From the NCBI GenBank assembly GCA_002314935.1, contig DCHW01000005.1, positions 1 through 19,220 on the forward strand: a stretch of DNA of 19,220 nucleotides, read 5' to 3'. A program made the translations under genes and the position numbers. The notes under the pieces are model-generated. The model did no database searches and was not told the DNA's origin. It saw only the letters and a program-made list of their open reading frames with translations. Every line of letters begins with the position of its first letter. Positions within the stretch are counted from its first letter, which is position 1. Of this stretch, positions 7,091 to 15,170 are shown one piece after another. Origin of the DNA: Clostridiales bacterium UBA1742. GTDB taxonomy: Bacteria; Bacillota; Clostridia; TANB77; CAG-508.

Positions 7091-9300
7091 TTAGCTTTCA
7101 AGTTTAAATCTTAATCCAGTATTTCTCCTTTTTATATCAATATTTTGTGTCATAAAATCAATTATGTTTTTATTACTAATTACTATTAATAGTTTTTTAG
7201 CTCTTGTTAATCCTGTATACAACAAGTTTCTTGTTAAAAGCATTGGAGAACTTTGTGGTATACACATAATAACAACATCAAATTCACTTCCGTTGTGATT
7301 TATGAATTGTAATACTATAACTATGTTCTAATTGATCAAGATCTTGGAAATCATACCATACTTCTTTTTCATCATCAAAACATACCTTTATTTGTCTTTC
7401 TATTTCATCTATTTCTTTTACTCTTCCTAATTCTCCATTAAAAATTCCGCTTCCATGCTCATTTTTACTATTGTTTTTTTCCCAATAAATATCATAATTG
7501 TTTTTTATTTGCATAACCCTATCTCCAGGTCTAAAAATTCTATCTCCATTTTTTTTCTGATCTTTAGTTTCTGGATTTAATGCATTTTGTAACTCTTTAT
7601 TTAACTCTTTTGTTCCAAGCATTCCTTTTTTAGTTGGTGTTAAAATTTGTATGTCTTTAAAAAAATCATAATCTCCATATTTTTTTAATCTTCCTGTGCA
7701 AAGTGAAATAATATCATCTAAACATTTTTCTTGTGATACTTCATTAATAAAAAAGAAATCATTTAATTTATCTTTACTATCATTATTTTCTAAAAAACCT
7801 TCTCCTTTATTTACTCTATGAGCATTTAAAATTATTTTACTTTTAGCTGCTTGTCTAAATATTTTATTTAAACTTATTACAGTAATAATATTTGATTCTA
7901 TTATATCTCCTAATACATTCCCTGGTCCTACTGAAGGTAATTGATTTACATCACCCACCAAAATTAACTTTGTTCCTAAGTATATTGCATTACATATATA
8001 ATTCATTATAATTGAATCTACCATTGACATTTCATCTATTATTACAATATCCGCGTCTATCGGCTTTACAGGACAATTTACATCTATTTTTTTAGTATCT
8101 TCATCTATTTTACCAATTTCTAGAAGCCTATGTATTGTACAAGCTTCTTCTCCTGTTGCTTCTTGCATTCTTTTAGCAGCTCTACCTGTAGGCGCACATA
8201 AAACAACTTTAAATCCCTTTACTCTATATAATTCAATAATTGATTTTATAATAGTCGTTTTTCCAGTTCCCGGACCTCCAGTAATAACACAAACATTATT
8301 ATCATTTATAGCTTGTATAGCATTCTTTTGCTCATCTGATAACTCTATTTCTTCTTTACTTTGAATCTTATTTAATTCTTTTTTAAAGTTTTTTATTTCT
8401 TTTATATTTTTGGCATTATCAAGTGCTTTTAACTTATCTGCTATATTTTGTTCACATTCATAAAAACTAGCTAAATATATCCACTTTTCATTTTCCTGCT
8501 CTATAACAAAAATTTCCTGTTTTGCTTTTAAATTTATTATTTGTTCTTCTATTAAGTCTTTATGTACATTTAATAAATTTGAAACATATTCTATTAAATT
8601 TTCTTGTATTACACATGTATTTCCATTATAACTTGCTATTATTAATCCATATTTAATTCCACTTATTATTCTTTCTTGATTTTTTAAATCAATTCCTATA
8701 TCTAATGCAATCTTATCTATTTTATTAAAATCAATTCCATATGTAATATCTAATAAAACATATGGATTTTCTTCTATTTTTCTTCTTGCATCTTGTCCCA
8801 ATTTTTCATACACTTTTTTACTATTTTGCCCTGTTATTCCAAACTTTTCTAAAAATCCTACTACCTGCCAAAGCTCCCACTTTTCATTAAATTCTTCTGA
8901 AATTTCTATTGCCTTTTCTTCTGTTATTCCCTTTATACAAGCCAAACGATCTGTCTCATATTTTAAAACACTTATTGTTTCTTCCCCAAATTTTTTTACA
9001 ATTCTTTTAGCAATTACAGGCCCAATTCCTTTTATTATTCCACCTGATAAATATTTTTCTAATGCTTCTAGTGTTTCTGGCATTATTTTTTCAAATGTTT
9101 CTATTTTAAATTGTCTTCCATAATCAGGATGATTAACAAATTTTCCGTTCTAGTTTTAAACTATCACCTTTATTAACAAATGGCAAATATCCTACTATTG
9201 TAGTTAATTCATCTTCCATTTCTAATTCAGCAATTGTATAACTATTTATTTCATTTTGATATATTATTTCTGATATTTGTCCTTTTATTTCCAAATACAT
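7091..9300 (-). CDS. recD2: ATP-dependent helicase RecD2, interrupted by two +1 shifts at CGGA
   Basis: RecD2 is a 5'-3' superfamily 1 helicase acting in DNA repair and fork maintenance. With C9147 and C7292 omitted the frame runs 735 aa, within the usual range. The N-terminal OB-like segment (about 1-72) ends with VNHPDYGRQF. Helix-hairpin-helix repeats follow, including GGIIKGIGPVIAKRIV (about 86-101). Walker A is GGPGTGKT (341-348), Walker B IVIIDEMSMVD, and the C-terminal UvrD-like part carries ITIHKSQGSEFD with the second shift at Gly670. After that shift the frame continues through TRNLLYTGLTRAKK to a TAA at 7091-7093. The start has AAGGAG upstream. As triplets, the first part would stop soon after residue 52 and the main part would lack its essential C-terminal motifs. 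Confidence 0.9.
7289..7292 (-). other. CGGA +1 frameshift site 2 in recD2 (motif near C-terminus)
   Basis: The mRNA strand reads CAA CGGA AGU GAA. Triplet reading gives Gln-Arg-Lys-stop. With CGGA as one unit the conserved HKSQ-G-SEFD motif is restored and about 65 further residues follow. The extra base is C7292. Confidence 0.92.
9144..9147 (-). other. CGGA +1 frameshift site 1 in recD2 (N-terminal domain)
   Basis: The mRNA strand reads GAA CGGA AAA UUU. Triplet reading runs into UAA three codons later. With CGGA read as Gly52 the sequence becomes LE-G-KFVNHPDYG, as expected for the RecD2 N-terminus. The extra base is C9147. Confidence 0.88.
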
Positions 9301-9368
9301 TTTCTCCTTAAATATTTTTTTATATTATATTTTTTTGATAAAACAATTTCAAGATATATTAAATTTTT

Positions 9369-9728
9369 TTACTTATTTTCTAAGTTTATTGCATCTATTA
9401 TTTCTTTACAATTTTTCCAATTTAATATTTTTATTATACCATAATCTTTGCTTAAATTTTCTAAAATTTGTTTTGTTTTGTCTTTTGAATTTAAATCAGT
9501 AATAAAAACATTTTTCACACTATTTTCTTTACCATACAACATTCTAAATAATATCGAACGCATAAACATTTCTATTTCATTTTCTTGATTTTTTACTGCA
9601 ATTATAAAATAAATACCATCAGCTTTTAAATTTGTATATGTAATTGTATAATATATTGTTTTTACAATTTCAATTAATCCATATATAGCTAATATCCAAA
9701 ATAGTCCATTACATAAAAAATTCACCAT
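9369..9728 (-). CDS. Small membrane protein with glycosyltransferase-like segment, function unknown
   Basis: 119 aa. Residues 4-29 form one membrane-spanning segment. The remainder resembles the first alpha/beta unit of a family 2 glycosyltransferase: YFIIAVKNQENEIEMFMRSI (40-59), then FITDLNSKDKTKQIL, in the place where GT-A enzymes have a nucleotide-binding Asp. It is far too short to be an active glycosyltransferase and lacks the later catalytic motifs. The function is unknown. It lies between the 48-aa gene and recD2 in the metK-recD2 run. The ATG at 9728 lies within a 10-bp inverted repeat, with its AGGTG ribosome binding site in the loop. Confidence 0.65.
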   Translation of the reverse strand: MVNFLCNGLFWILAIYGLIEIVKTIYYTITYTNLKADGIYFIIAVKNQENEIEMFMRSILFRMLYGKENSVKNVFITDLNSKDKTKQILENLSKDYGIIKILNWKNCKEIIDAINLENK

Positions 9729-9759
9729 ATATTTTCACCTACTTAGTTTAATATATGGT
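9724..9759. promoter_or_regulatory. Hairpin over the start codon of the 119-aa membrane protein gene
   Basis: A perfect 10-bp inverted repeat (9724-9733 with 9750-9759) has a 16-base loop. On the minus strand the ATG at 9728 is inside the stem and the AGGTG is in the loop. T-runs follow the stem on both strands, so it could also work as a terminator or attenuator. Confidence 0.45.
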
Positions 9760-9774
9760 AATTTTTTTTATTTG

Positions 9775-9921
9775 TTACTTTATTTTATTTTCTAAACTTT
9801 CAATTCTATTTTCATGCTCTTTTATTATTTTTTTGCTTAATAAATCTGATCTAAACAAAATATCTATTTTTTTATCCATTTCTTCTAGTTTATATATTAA
9901 CTCATCATTTTTTATTTCCAT
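9775..9921 (-). CDS. 48-aa predicted coiled-coil protein
   Basis: A short frame starts at ATG 9921 with GAGGTG a few bases upstream and ends with TAA at 9775-9777. The 48-residue product is highly charged and predicted all-helical, with spaced Leu/Ile residues (DELIYKLEEMDKKIDILF, then ENRIESLENKIK) suggestive of a coiled coil. It has no Cys, no membrane segment and no known domain that I recognise. It lies 42 bases downstream of metK and 46 bases before the next gene, in the same direction, so it is probably co-transcribed. The function is unknown. Confidence 0.6.
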   Translation of the reverse strand: MEIKNDELIYKLEEMDKKIDILFRSDLLSKKIIKEHENRIESLENKIK

Positions 9922-9963
9922 TATAGCACCTCAAATAGATTGTAGCATTTACCACTCCAGTAG

Positions 9964-11089
9964 TCAACCTTTTTGACAAATTTTTATTGTTTTTTCCCAT
10001 GGTAAATATGGTTTTCCAAAATGTCCATAATTAGTTGTAGTTGTATAAATTGGATTTTTTAAATTTAAGTAGTTTATAATTCCATTTGGTGTTAAATCAA
10101 ATTTTTCTTTTATAATATTAGTGATTTCCTCGTTTGATATTCTACCTGTTCCAAATGTATTTACATATATTGAAATTGGTTTTTCCATTCCAATTGCATA
10201 AGAAACTTGCAATTCGCATTTATCAGCAAATCCATTTGCAACAATATTTTTGGCAATATATCTTAACATATATGTACTGCTTCTATCTACTTTGCTTGCA
10301 TCTTTTCCAGAAAAACACCCTCCACCATGTTTACTATATCCACCATATGTATCTACTATTATTTTTCTTCCAGTTAATCCTGTATCTCCAAGTGGTCCTC
10401 CAATAACAAATCTTCCTGTTGGATTTACATATATTTTTGTATTTTCATCTATATATTTTTTATCAACAACAACATTTATTACCTGTTCTTTAATTTCTTT
10501 TTTTAGCTCTTCTAAACTTTTATTTTCTGTATGTTGTGTTGAAATTAATATAGTATCTATTCTTTTAGGAATATTACCTTCATATTCAACAGTAACTTGT
10601 GTTTTTCCGATCAGGTCTTAATCCATTTATTATTCCCTGTTTTCTAACTTCTGTAAGTCTTTTAGCAAGCATATGAGCCATGTCAATTGCAAATGGCATA
10701 TAACTTTTGGTTTCATTACATGCATAGCCAAACATAATACCTTGATCTCCTGCTCCTCCTGTATCTACTCCCATTGCTATATCTTGACTTTGTTTTGTAA
10801 TATTAGTAATTATTTTACACGTTCTATAATCAATATCTGTATTTTCATTATCATATCCAATTTCTTTTAAAACATTTCTTGCTATTTCTTCACAATTGAA
10901 TTTTGCATTTGTTGTAATTTGTCCTGCAATTGTTACCATGTTTTTTGATACAAAAGTTTCTATTGCTACCCTAGAATTTTCATCTTGCTTTAAACATTCA
11001 TCTAAAATTGTATCAGAAATTAAATCACATATTTTATCTGGGTGTCCTTCTGTTACACTTTCAGATGTAAATAAGTATTTATTTTCCAT
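9964..11089 (-). CDS. metK: S-adenosylmethionine synthetase, interrupted by one +1 shift at CGGA
   Basis: MetK makes S-adenosylmethionine from ATP and methionine and is normally essential. Omitting C10609 gives one 374-aa frame. Visible motifs are TSESVTEGHPDKICD near the N-terminus, the central GAGDQGIMFGYA, LRPDGKTQVT at the shift (Gly161), GGPLGDTGLTGRKI and the metal/nucleotide loop GGYSKHGGGCFSGKD. I prefer the ATG at 11089 because GGAGATGG lies just upstream; an in-frame ATG occurs five codons earlier. A TTGACA-17-TAGAAT promoter precedes it. I see no SAM riboswitch in the short leader. The essential role makes a dead gene unlikely and is a strong reason to think the shift is corrected during expression. 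Confidence 0.92.
10606..10609 (-). other. CGGA +1 frameshift site in metK
   Basis: The mRNA strand reads GAU CGGA AAA ACA. Triplet reading yields Asp-Arg-Lys-Asn and a stop six codons after CGG. With CGGA as one unit it is RPD-G-KTQVTVEY, matching the conserved MetK sequence. The extra base is C10609. Confidence 0.93.
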
Positions 11090-11116
11090 ATATACCATCT
11101 CCATTTCTTATTGCCT

Positions 11117-11145
11117 ATTCTATTACCAAGTATAATTATTGTCAA
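11117..11145 (-). promoter_or_regulatory. Sigma-A promoter of metK
   Basis: On the minus strand TTGACA (11145-11140) is followed after 17 bases by TAGAAT (11122-11117). The implied leader is only about 20 bases to the ATG at 11089, which leaves no room for an S-box riboswitch. Confidence 0.7.
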
Positions 11146-11185
11146 TTAATTTTATATTTCTGTTTCATTTTTTAAAATTTTGGAA

Positions 11186-11191
11186 TATAAT
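11186..11191 (+). promoter_or_regulatory. -10 element of the asd promoter
   Basis: TATAAT lies 28 bases before the asd start codon, with GGAGGT (11204-11209) between. No good -35 is visible at the right distance. Confidence 0.45.
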
Positions 11192-11218
11192 GATTAGTAG
11201 AATTGGAGGTCATTACAT

Positions 11219-12220
11219 ATGAAAGAATATAAATTAGCATTAGTTGGAGCAACAGGTTTAGTTGGCAGAACTGCTTTACAAGTATTAAAAGAAAAAAATT
11301 TGCCAATTTCAGAATATGTTTTTTTTGCTTCTTCTAGATCAGCAGGTTCAAAGATTAAATTTTTAAATAAAGAATATATTGTTAGAGAATTAAATGAACA
11401 TTCATTTGATGAAGGTTTTGATTTCGCAATATTTTCAGCAGGTGGTGATACTTCTAAAAAATATTCTCCAATTGCAGCTTCCAAAGGATGCATTGTTGTA
11501 GATAATAGTAGTGCTTTTAGAATGGATGATAACGTTCCTCTTGTAGTTCCCGAAGTAAACTCTGATGCCTTAAAAAAACATAATGGAATAATAGCTAATC
11601 CAAATTGTTCAACCATTCAAGCAGTAGTCCCACTAAAACCATTAGACACCAAATATACAATTAAAAGAATTGTATATTCAACATACCAAGCTGTTTCAGG
11701 TGCTGGTAAAAAAGGAGTTGATGATTTAAAAAATGGAATTAAAGGTTTACCACCAAAAAAATTTCCTTACTCAATCTTTAATAATTGCTTACCACACATA
11801 GATGATTTTACTGAAAATGGATATACAAAAGAAGAATTAAAAATGATAAATGAAACAAGAAAAATTTTAGAAAAACCAAATTTAAGAGTAACTGCTACAA
11901 CTGTTAGAGTCCCTGTTATTAATTGTCATAGTGAATCTATTAATATAGAATTTGAAAAAGATTTTGATATAAATGAATTAAGAAATTTATTAAAAAATAG
12001 TCCAGGTATAATTTTAGAAGATGATATTAACAACAACATATATCCTCTTGCAACAAATGCAACCGGTCATGATGAAGTGTTTGTTGGTAGAATAAGACGA
12101 GATGAAAGTGTTCCTTTTGGAATAAACATTTGGGTTGTTGGTGATAATATTAGAAAAGGTGCTGCAACAAATGCAATACAAATTGTAGAAAAATTGATTG
12201 AATTTGATAAGAATAAATAA
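11219..12220 (+). CDS. asd: Aspartate-semialdehyde dehydrogenase
   Basis: 333 aa. It reduces aspartyl phosphate to aspartate semialdehyde with NADPH, the branch point to diaminopimelate/lysine, threonine and methionine. GATGLVG (10-16) is the nucleotide-binding loop, ASSRSAGS (37-44) the cofactor-binding region, NPNCST (127-132) carries catalytic Cys130, and His237 in VINCHSE is the presumed general base. Length and motifs are normal and the frame is intact. GGAGGT lies upstream. It is divergent from metK and heads toward dapA/dapB, which use its product, although a minus-strand gene lies between them. An in-frame CGA (Arg) occurs near the C-terminus, showing that CGA is read normally. Confidence 0.96.
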   Translation: MKEYKLALVGATGLVGRTALQVLKEKNLPISEYVFFASSRSAGSKIKFLNKEYIVRELNEHSFDEGFDFAIFSAGGDTSKKYSPIAASKGCIVVDNSSAFRMDDNVPLVVPEVNSDALKKHNGIIANPNCSTIQAVVPLKPLDTKYTIKRIVYSTYQAVSGAGKKGVDDLKNGIKGLPPKKFPYSIFNNCLPHIDDFTENGYTKEELKMINETRKILEKPNLRVTATTVRVPVINCHSESINIEFEKDFDINELRNLLKNSPGIILEDDINNNIYPLATNATGHDEVFVGRIRRDESVPFGINIWVVGDNIRKGAATNAIQIVEKLIEFDKNK

Positions 12221-12221
12221 G

Positions 12222-12251
12222 AAAAGAGGTGAAGCCTATTTCACCTCTTTT
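12222..12251. terminator. Bidirectional terminator between asd and the TPM-like gene
   Basis: A perfect 12-bp stem AAAAGAGGTGAA/TTCACCTCTTTT has a six-base loop. It lies between the convergent stop codons of asd and the next gene, with A- and T-runs on the two arms, so it can work in both directions. Confidence 0.85.
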
Positions 12252-12252
12252 G

Positions 12253-13326
12253 CTATTTCATTGTTATTGGATCATCATCTTTATCATTATCTTTATTATA
12301 ATCATTCATATTAACAACAACATTTTTGGAATTACCAATTGGTGCTCCACAATATGGGCATGATGTGCACGTTCCCTCAATATAAATTCCTCTACAAGCT
12401 TCACATTGAACTTCTGCTTTGTTATTATCGTATGGAACAGCATTTTTTATATCCTTGTATTTTATATGATCATAATTATTTTCAAGCCAAAATGGAATTA
12501 AAAATATAAAACCTATCGTAGTGAATATTATAGCCATAAGCAACATTTCTATATCAACTTCCTTTTCCATAACTGTTGGTAAAATATTTTCAAAATTTTT
12601 TTGTATAGCTAAACATACACTATATTTTGAAGATGAAGTTAAATATTTTTGCATGTTCTGATTAAACATATATGTTTTTTTTCCAGTTAATATTGAATCT
12701 GTATCATTTCCTTGCATTCCCTCCCAATACCAATCATTAAATATTATGTTTGGTGTTACCGGTTCAGAATACACAATTAACCAATGTTCTTCATCTGCAA
12801 AATTGTTTACATACAAATCATATGCATAATTTTCTAATGAATTATAATATCGTTCCCAATTTTCATTGTTAACAGTAATAATTGCTGGTGCTATACCTGT
12901 TTTTTTATAAAAATTTTGCAATGTCTCTTTTAAATTAGCTGTATCTCCCAATACATTTGCATTATCTTGTATAATAATTTCATATGGTTTATCTTGATAT
13001 AATTTTTTTGGAATCTTAATACTTAATTTCAGCATAATAATTCCAAGTATAATAAACGGCAATATAGTTAGTGTAGTAAATATTTTGCTAAAGATACTAG
13101 GTTGACGGATATTATCTATATAACAATTTGCATAAAAATAATTTGGTCTATTATTTTTATAATATACGTAACGTGCAGACCCTAAAAAATAATTTCTTGA
13201 TATTCTAGTATTCCTTTTATAACCATAGCTTCTTCCACCACCACTGTAGCTCCTACCTCCGCTGTGGCTTCCACTACTACTGTGCCCACCTCCACTGTGG
13301 CTTCCACCTCCTGATGAATGTGGCAT
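12253..13326 (-). CDS. TPM-like membrane protein with Gly/Ser/His-rich N-terminus and zinc ribbon
   Basis: 357 aa from ATG 13326; AAAGGGGTG lies just upstream, while the alternative GTG at 13335 overlaps it. Residues 1-35 are a repetitive Gly-Ser-His tract. A membrane segment covers about 81-103. An extracytoplasmic-looking domain (about 115-250) begins IIQDNANVLGD and resembles the TPM (YgcG/Psb32-type) fold. A second membrane segment is at about 258-281. A C-terminal zinc ribbon has Cys308, Cys311, Cys320, Cys323 and Cys326. Typical TPM proteins carry the Gly-rich tract at the C-terminus, so this order is unusual. The function is unknown; membrane-associated quality control or envelope maintenance is a guess. 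It interrupts the asd-dapA interval on the opposite strand. Confidence 0.65.
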   Translation of the reverse strand: MPHSSGGGSHSGGGHSSSGSHSGGRSYSGGGRSYGYKRNTRISRNYFLGSARYVYYKNNRPNYFYANCYIDNIRQPSIFSKIFTTLTILPFIILGIIMLKLSIKIPKKLYQDKPYEIIIQDNANVLGDTANLKETLQNFYKKTGIAPAIITVNNENWERYYNSLENYAYDLYVNNFADEEHWLIVYSEPVTPNIIFNDWYWEGMQGNDTDSILTGKKTYMFNQNMQKYLTSSSKYSVCLAIQKNFENILPTVMEKEVDIEMLLMAIIFTTIGFIFLIPFWLENNYDHIKYKDIKNAVPYDNNKAEVQCEACRGIYIEGTCTSCPYCGAPIGNSKNVVVNMNDYNKDNDKDDDPITMK

Positions 13327-13434
13327 AATAAACACCCCTTTCTTTTACAATATATTATCATTAACATATTTTTTTTACAATACATAAAATCATAAAAATA
13401 CTAAATTTCTATTTCTTTTTTTGCTTTTTCGTAA

Positions 13435-13440
13435 TATAAT
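13435..13440 (+). promoter_or_regulatory. -10 element upstream of dapA
   Basis: TATAAT lies 63 bases before the dapA start. The expected -35 position is a T-rich stretch without a clear match. The intergenic space is too short and shows no sign of a lysine riboswitch. Confidence 0.4.
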
Positions 13441-13503
13441 ATTGTAGTAAAAAATATAATTATATTTCTTACTTTATTAATGCTTTAAGGGAGCGATTTT
13501 TAT

Positions 13504-14391
13504 ATGAAGGATATTATTTTTAAAGGCTGTGGAACAGCTATCATAACACCATTTACCAAAGATGGTGTTAATTTTGAGGAATTTAGAAAATTAATTGAAT
13601 TCCAAATTAATAATGGTGCAGATGCCATTATTGTATGTGGTACAACAGGTGAATCTTCAACAATGACTTTACAAGAGAAAAAAGAAACTATTAAATTTGC
13701 AATTGATGTTACAAACAAAAGAATTCCTATTATTGCAGGAACAGGAAGTAATTGTACACAAAATGCAATAGAATTATCTAAATATGCAGAAAGTATTGGA
13801 GCTGATGCTGTGCTTTTGGTAACACCTTACTATAATAAAACAACACAAGCTGGTTTAATTGCGCATTATAAAGCTATTGCTCAAAGTATAACCATTCCAA
13901 TTATTTTATATAATGTACCTAGTAGAACAGGTTTAAACATATTACCTACAACATGTTTAGAATTATCTAAAATTCCAAATATTGTTGCTATAAAAGAAGC
14001 AAGTGGAAATCTTTCTCAAATTGCAGAAATTGCAGAATTATGTAGAGATAATTTAACTATATATTCAGGAAATGATGACCAAATATTACCTATTTTATCT
14101 TTAGGTGGTTTAGGTGTAATTTCAGTTTTATCTAATATAATACCACAAGATGTTCATAATATGGTTTATGACTTTTTCAATGGAAATATAAAAAATTCAA
14201 CACAATTGCAATTAAATTCATTAAATTTAACCAAAGCTTTGTTTAGCGAAGTTAATCCTATTCCAGTAAAGGCTGCTATTAATATGCTTGGATTTAATGC
14301 TGGTATTCCTCGTTTACCTTTAATAGAAATGAGCAATTCTGGTAAAGAAATTTTAAAAAATGAAATGATAAAATATGGTATAAAAATATAA
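13504..14391 (+). CDS. dapA: 4-hydroxy-tetrahydrodipicolinate synthase
   Basis: 295 aa, typical length. It condenses pyruvate with aspartate semialdehyde in the first committed step of diaminopimelate and lysine synthesis. The TIM barrel carries CGTTGES (45-51), Tyr136 and Arg141 in LYNVPSRTG, and the Schiff-base Lys164 in VAIKEASGN. The start has AAGGGAG (13488-13494) upstream. It is followed by a short hairpin and then dapB in the same direction; asd, which makes its substrate, lies upstream on the same strand. In spore formers this branch also feeds dipicolinate for the spore core. Confidence 0.96.
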   Translation: MKDIIFKGCGTAIITPFTKDGVNFEEFRKLIEFQINNGADAIIVCGTTGESSTMTLQEKKETIKFAIDVTNKRIPIIAGTGSNCTQNAIELSKYAESIGADAVLLVTPYYNKTTQAGLIAHYKAIAQSITIPIILYNVPSRTGLNILPTTCLELSKIPNIVAIKEASGNLSQIAEIAELCRDNLTIYSGNDDQILPILSLGGLGVISVLSNIIPQDVHNMVYDFFNGNIKNSTQLQLNSLNLTKALFSEVNPIPVKAAINMLGFNAGIPRLPLIEMSNSGKEILKNEMIKYGIKI

Positions 14392-14396
14392 TATTA

Positions 14397-14423
14397 TTGC
14401 CTCCTTTCTATTCAAGGAGGCAA
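14397..14423 (+). other. Intercistronic hairpin between dapA and dapB
   Basis: A 10-bp stem TTGCCTCCTT/AAGGAGGCAA encloses a seven-base loop. There is no T-run after it. The AAGGAGG in its 3' arm is a perfect ribosome binding site but is too far from the dapB start. A mini-frame MKGLIL starts at 14434 and ends by overlapping the dapB ATG. It may be a partial terminator or an mRNA stabiliser. Confidence 0.5.
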
Positions 14424-14450
14424 CATACATAATATGAAAGGATTGATTTT

Positions 14451-15167
14451 ATGATAAAAGTACTAATACATGGAATAAACGGAAAAATGGGACAAGAAGT
14501 TCTTAAACAATTAAATAAATTAGAAAATTTTACATTTTGTTGTGGGATTGATAAAGACGATAATATTGAAGAAATAACTCAGTTTCCAGATGTTATAATA
14601 GATTTTTCATTACCAATTGCAAGCATGAATATGTTAGAATATGCTAACAAAAATAAAATACCAGTTGTAATTGCAACTACTGGATTTTCTGAAGAACAAA
14701 ATAATCAAATCAAAGAATTTTCTAAGACTTTACCAATATTTAAATCAGCAAATATGTCTTATGAAATAAATATAATGTCTGATATAGTATCAAAACTTGC
14801 AACATTGCTTAAAGATTCCGATATAGAAATTATTGAAACACATCATAATAAAAAAATAGACAGTCCAAGTGGAACTGCTTTAATTTTAGCAAATAGTATA
14901 AATAATGCATTAGAAAACACTATGGCATATGAATATAACAGACATGAAAAACATGAATCTAGATCTAAAAAAGAAATTGGTATACACTCTATACGTGGTG
15001 GAACCGAAGTTGGCAAACATACAGTAATGTTTTTTGGTGAAAATGAAAGTTTTGAAATTACACATAATGTAACTTCAAGAAGTATATTTGCCAAAGGTGC
15101 ATTAAAAGCTGCAGAATTTATTATTAACAAACCAAATGGATTATATAATATGAAAGATTTAATTTAA
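14451..15167 (+). CDS. dapB: 4-hydroxy-tetrahydrodipicolinate reductase
   Basis: 238 aa, slightly short for the family (about 240-270). It reduces the DapA product with NAD(P)H. HGINGKMGQ (7-15) is the nucleotide-binding loop, VVIATTGF (72-79) a second cofactor segment, and ETHHNKKIDSPSGTA (129-143) contains the catalytic His and Lys with the substrate-binding SGT. AAAGGA lies eight bases before the ATG. It follows dapA by 59 bases and converges with tcdA three bases after its stop. AAC GGA at 14478-14483 is an ordinary codon pair containing CGGA with no shift. Confidence 0.95.
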   Translation: MIKVLIHGINGKMGQEVLKQLNKLENFTFCCGIDKDDNIEEITQFPDVIIDFSLPIASMNMLEYANKNKIPVVIATTGFSEEQNNQIKEFSKTLPIFKSANMSYEINIMSDIVSKLATLLKDSDIEIIETHHNKKIDSPSGTALILANSINNALENTMAYEYNRHEKHESRSKKEIGIHSIRGGTEVGKHTVMFFGENESFEITHNVTSRSIFAKGALKAAEFIINKPNGLYNMKDLI

Positions 15168-15170
15168 TAA

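Noticed and set aside
11090..11218. SAM riboswitch before metK
   Set aside because: The promoter leaves a leader of only about 20 bases, and no S-box consensus core is present.
13336..13503. Lysine riboswitch before dapA
   Set aside because: The space is too short for the full aptamer and expression platform, and I see no matching multi-stem pattern.
14434..14454. Six-codon leader peptide MKGLIL overlapping the dapB start
   Set aside because: No Lys-rich control region, and the nearest AAGGAGG is too far away. dapB has its own AAAGGA, so this is probably chance.
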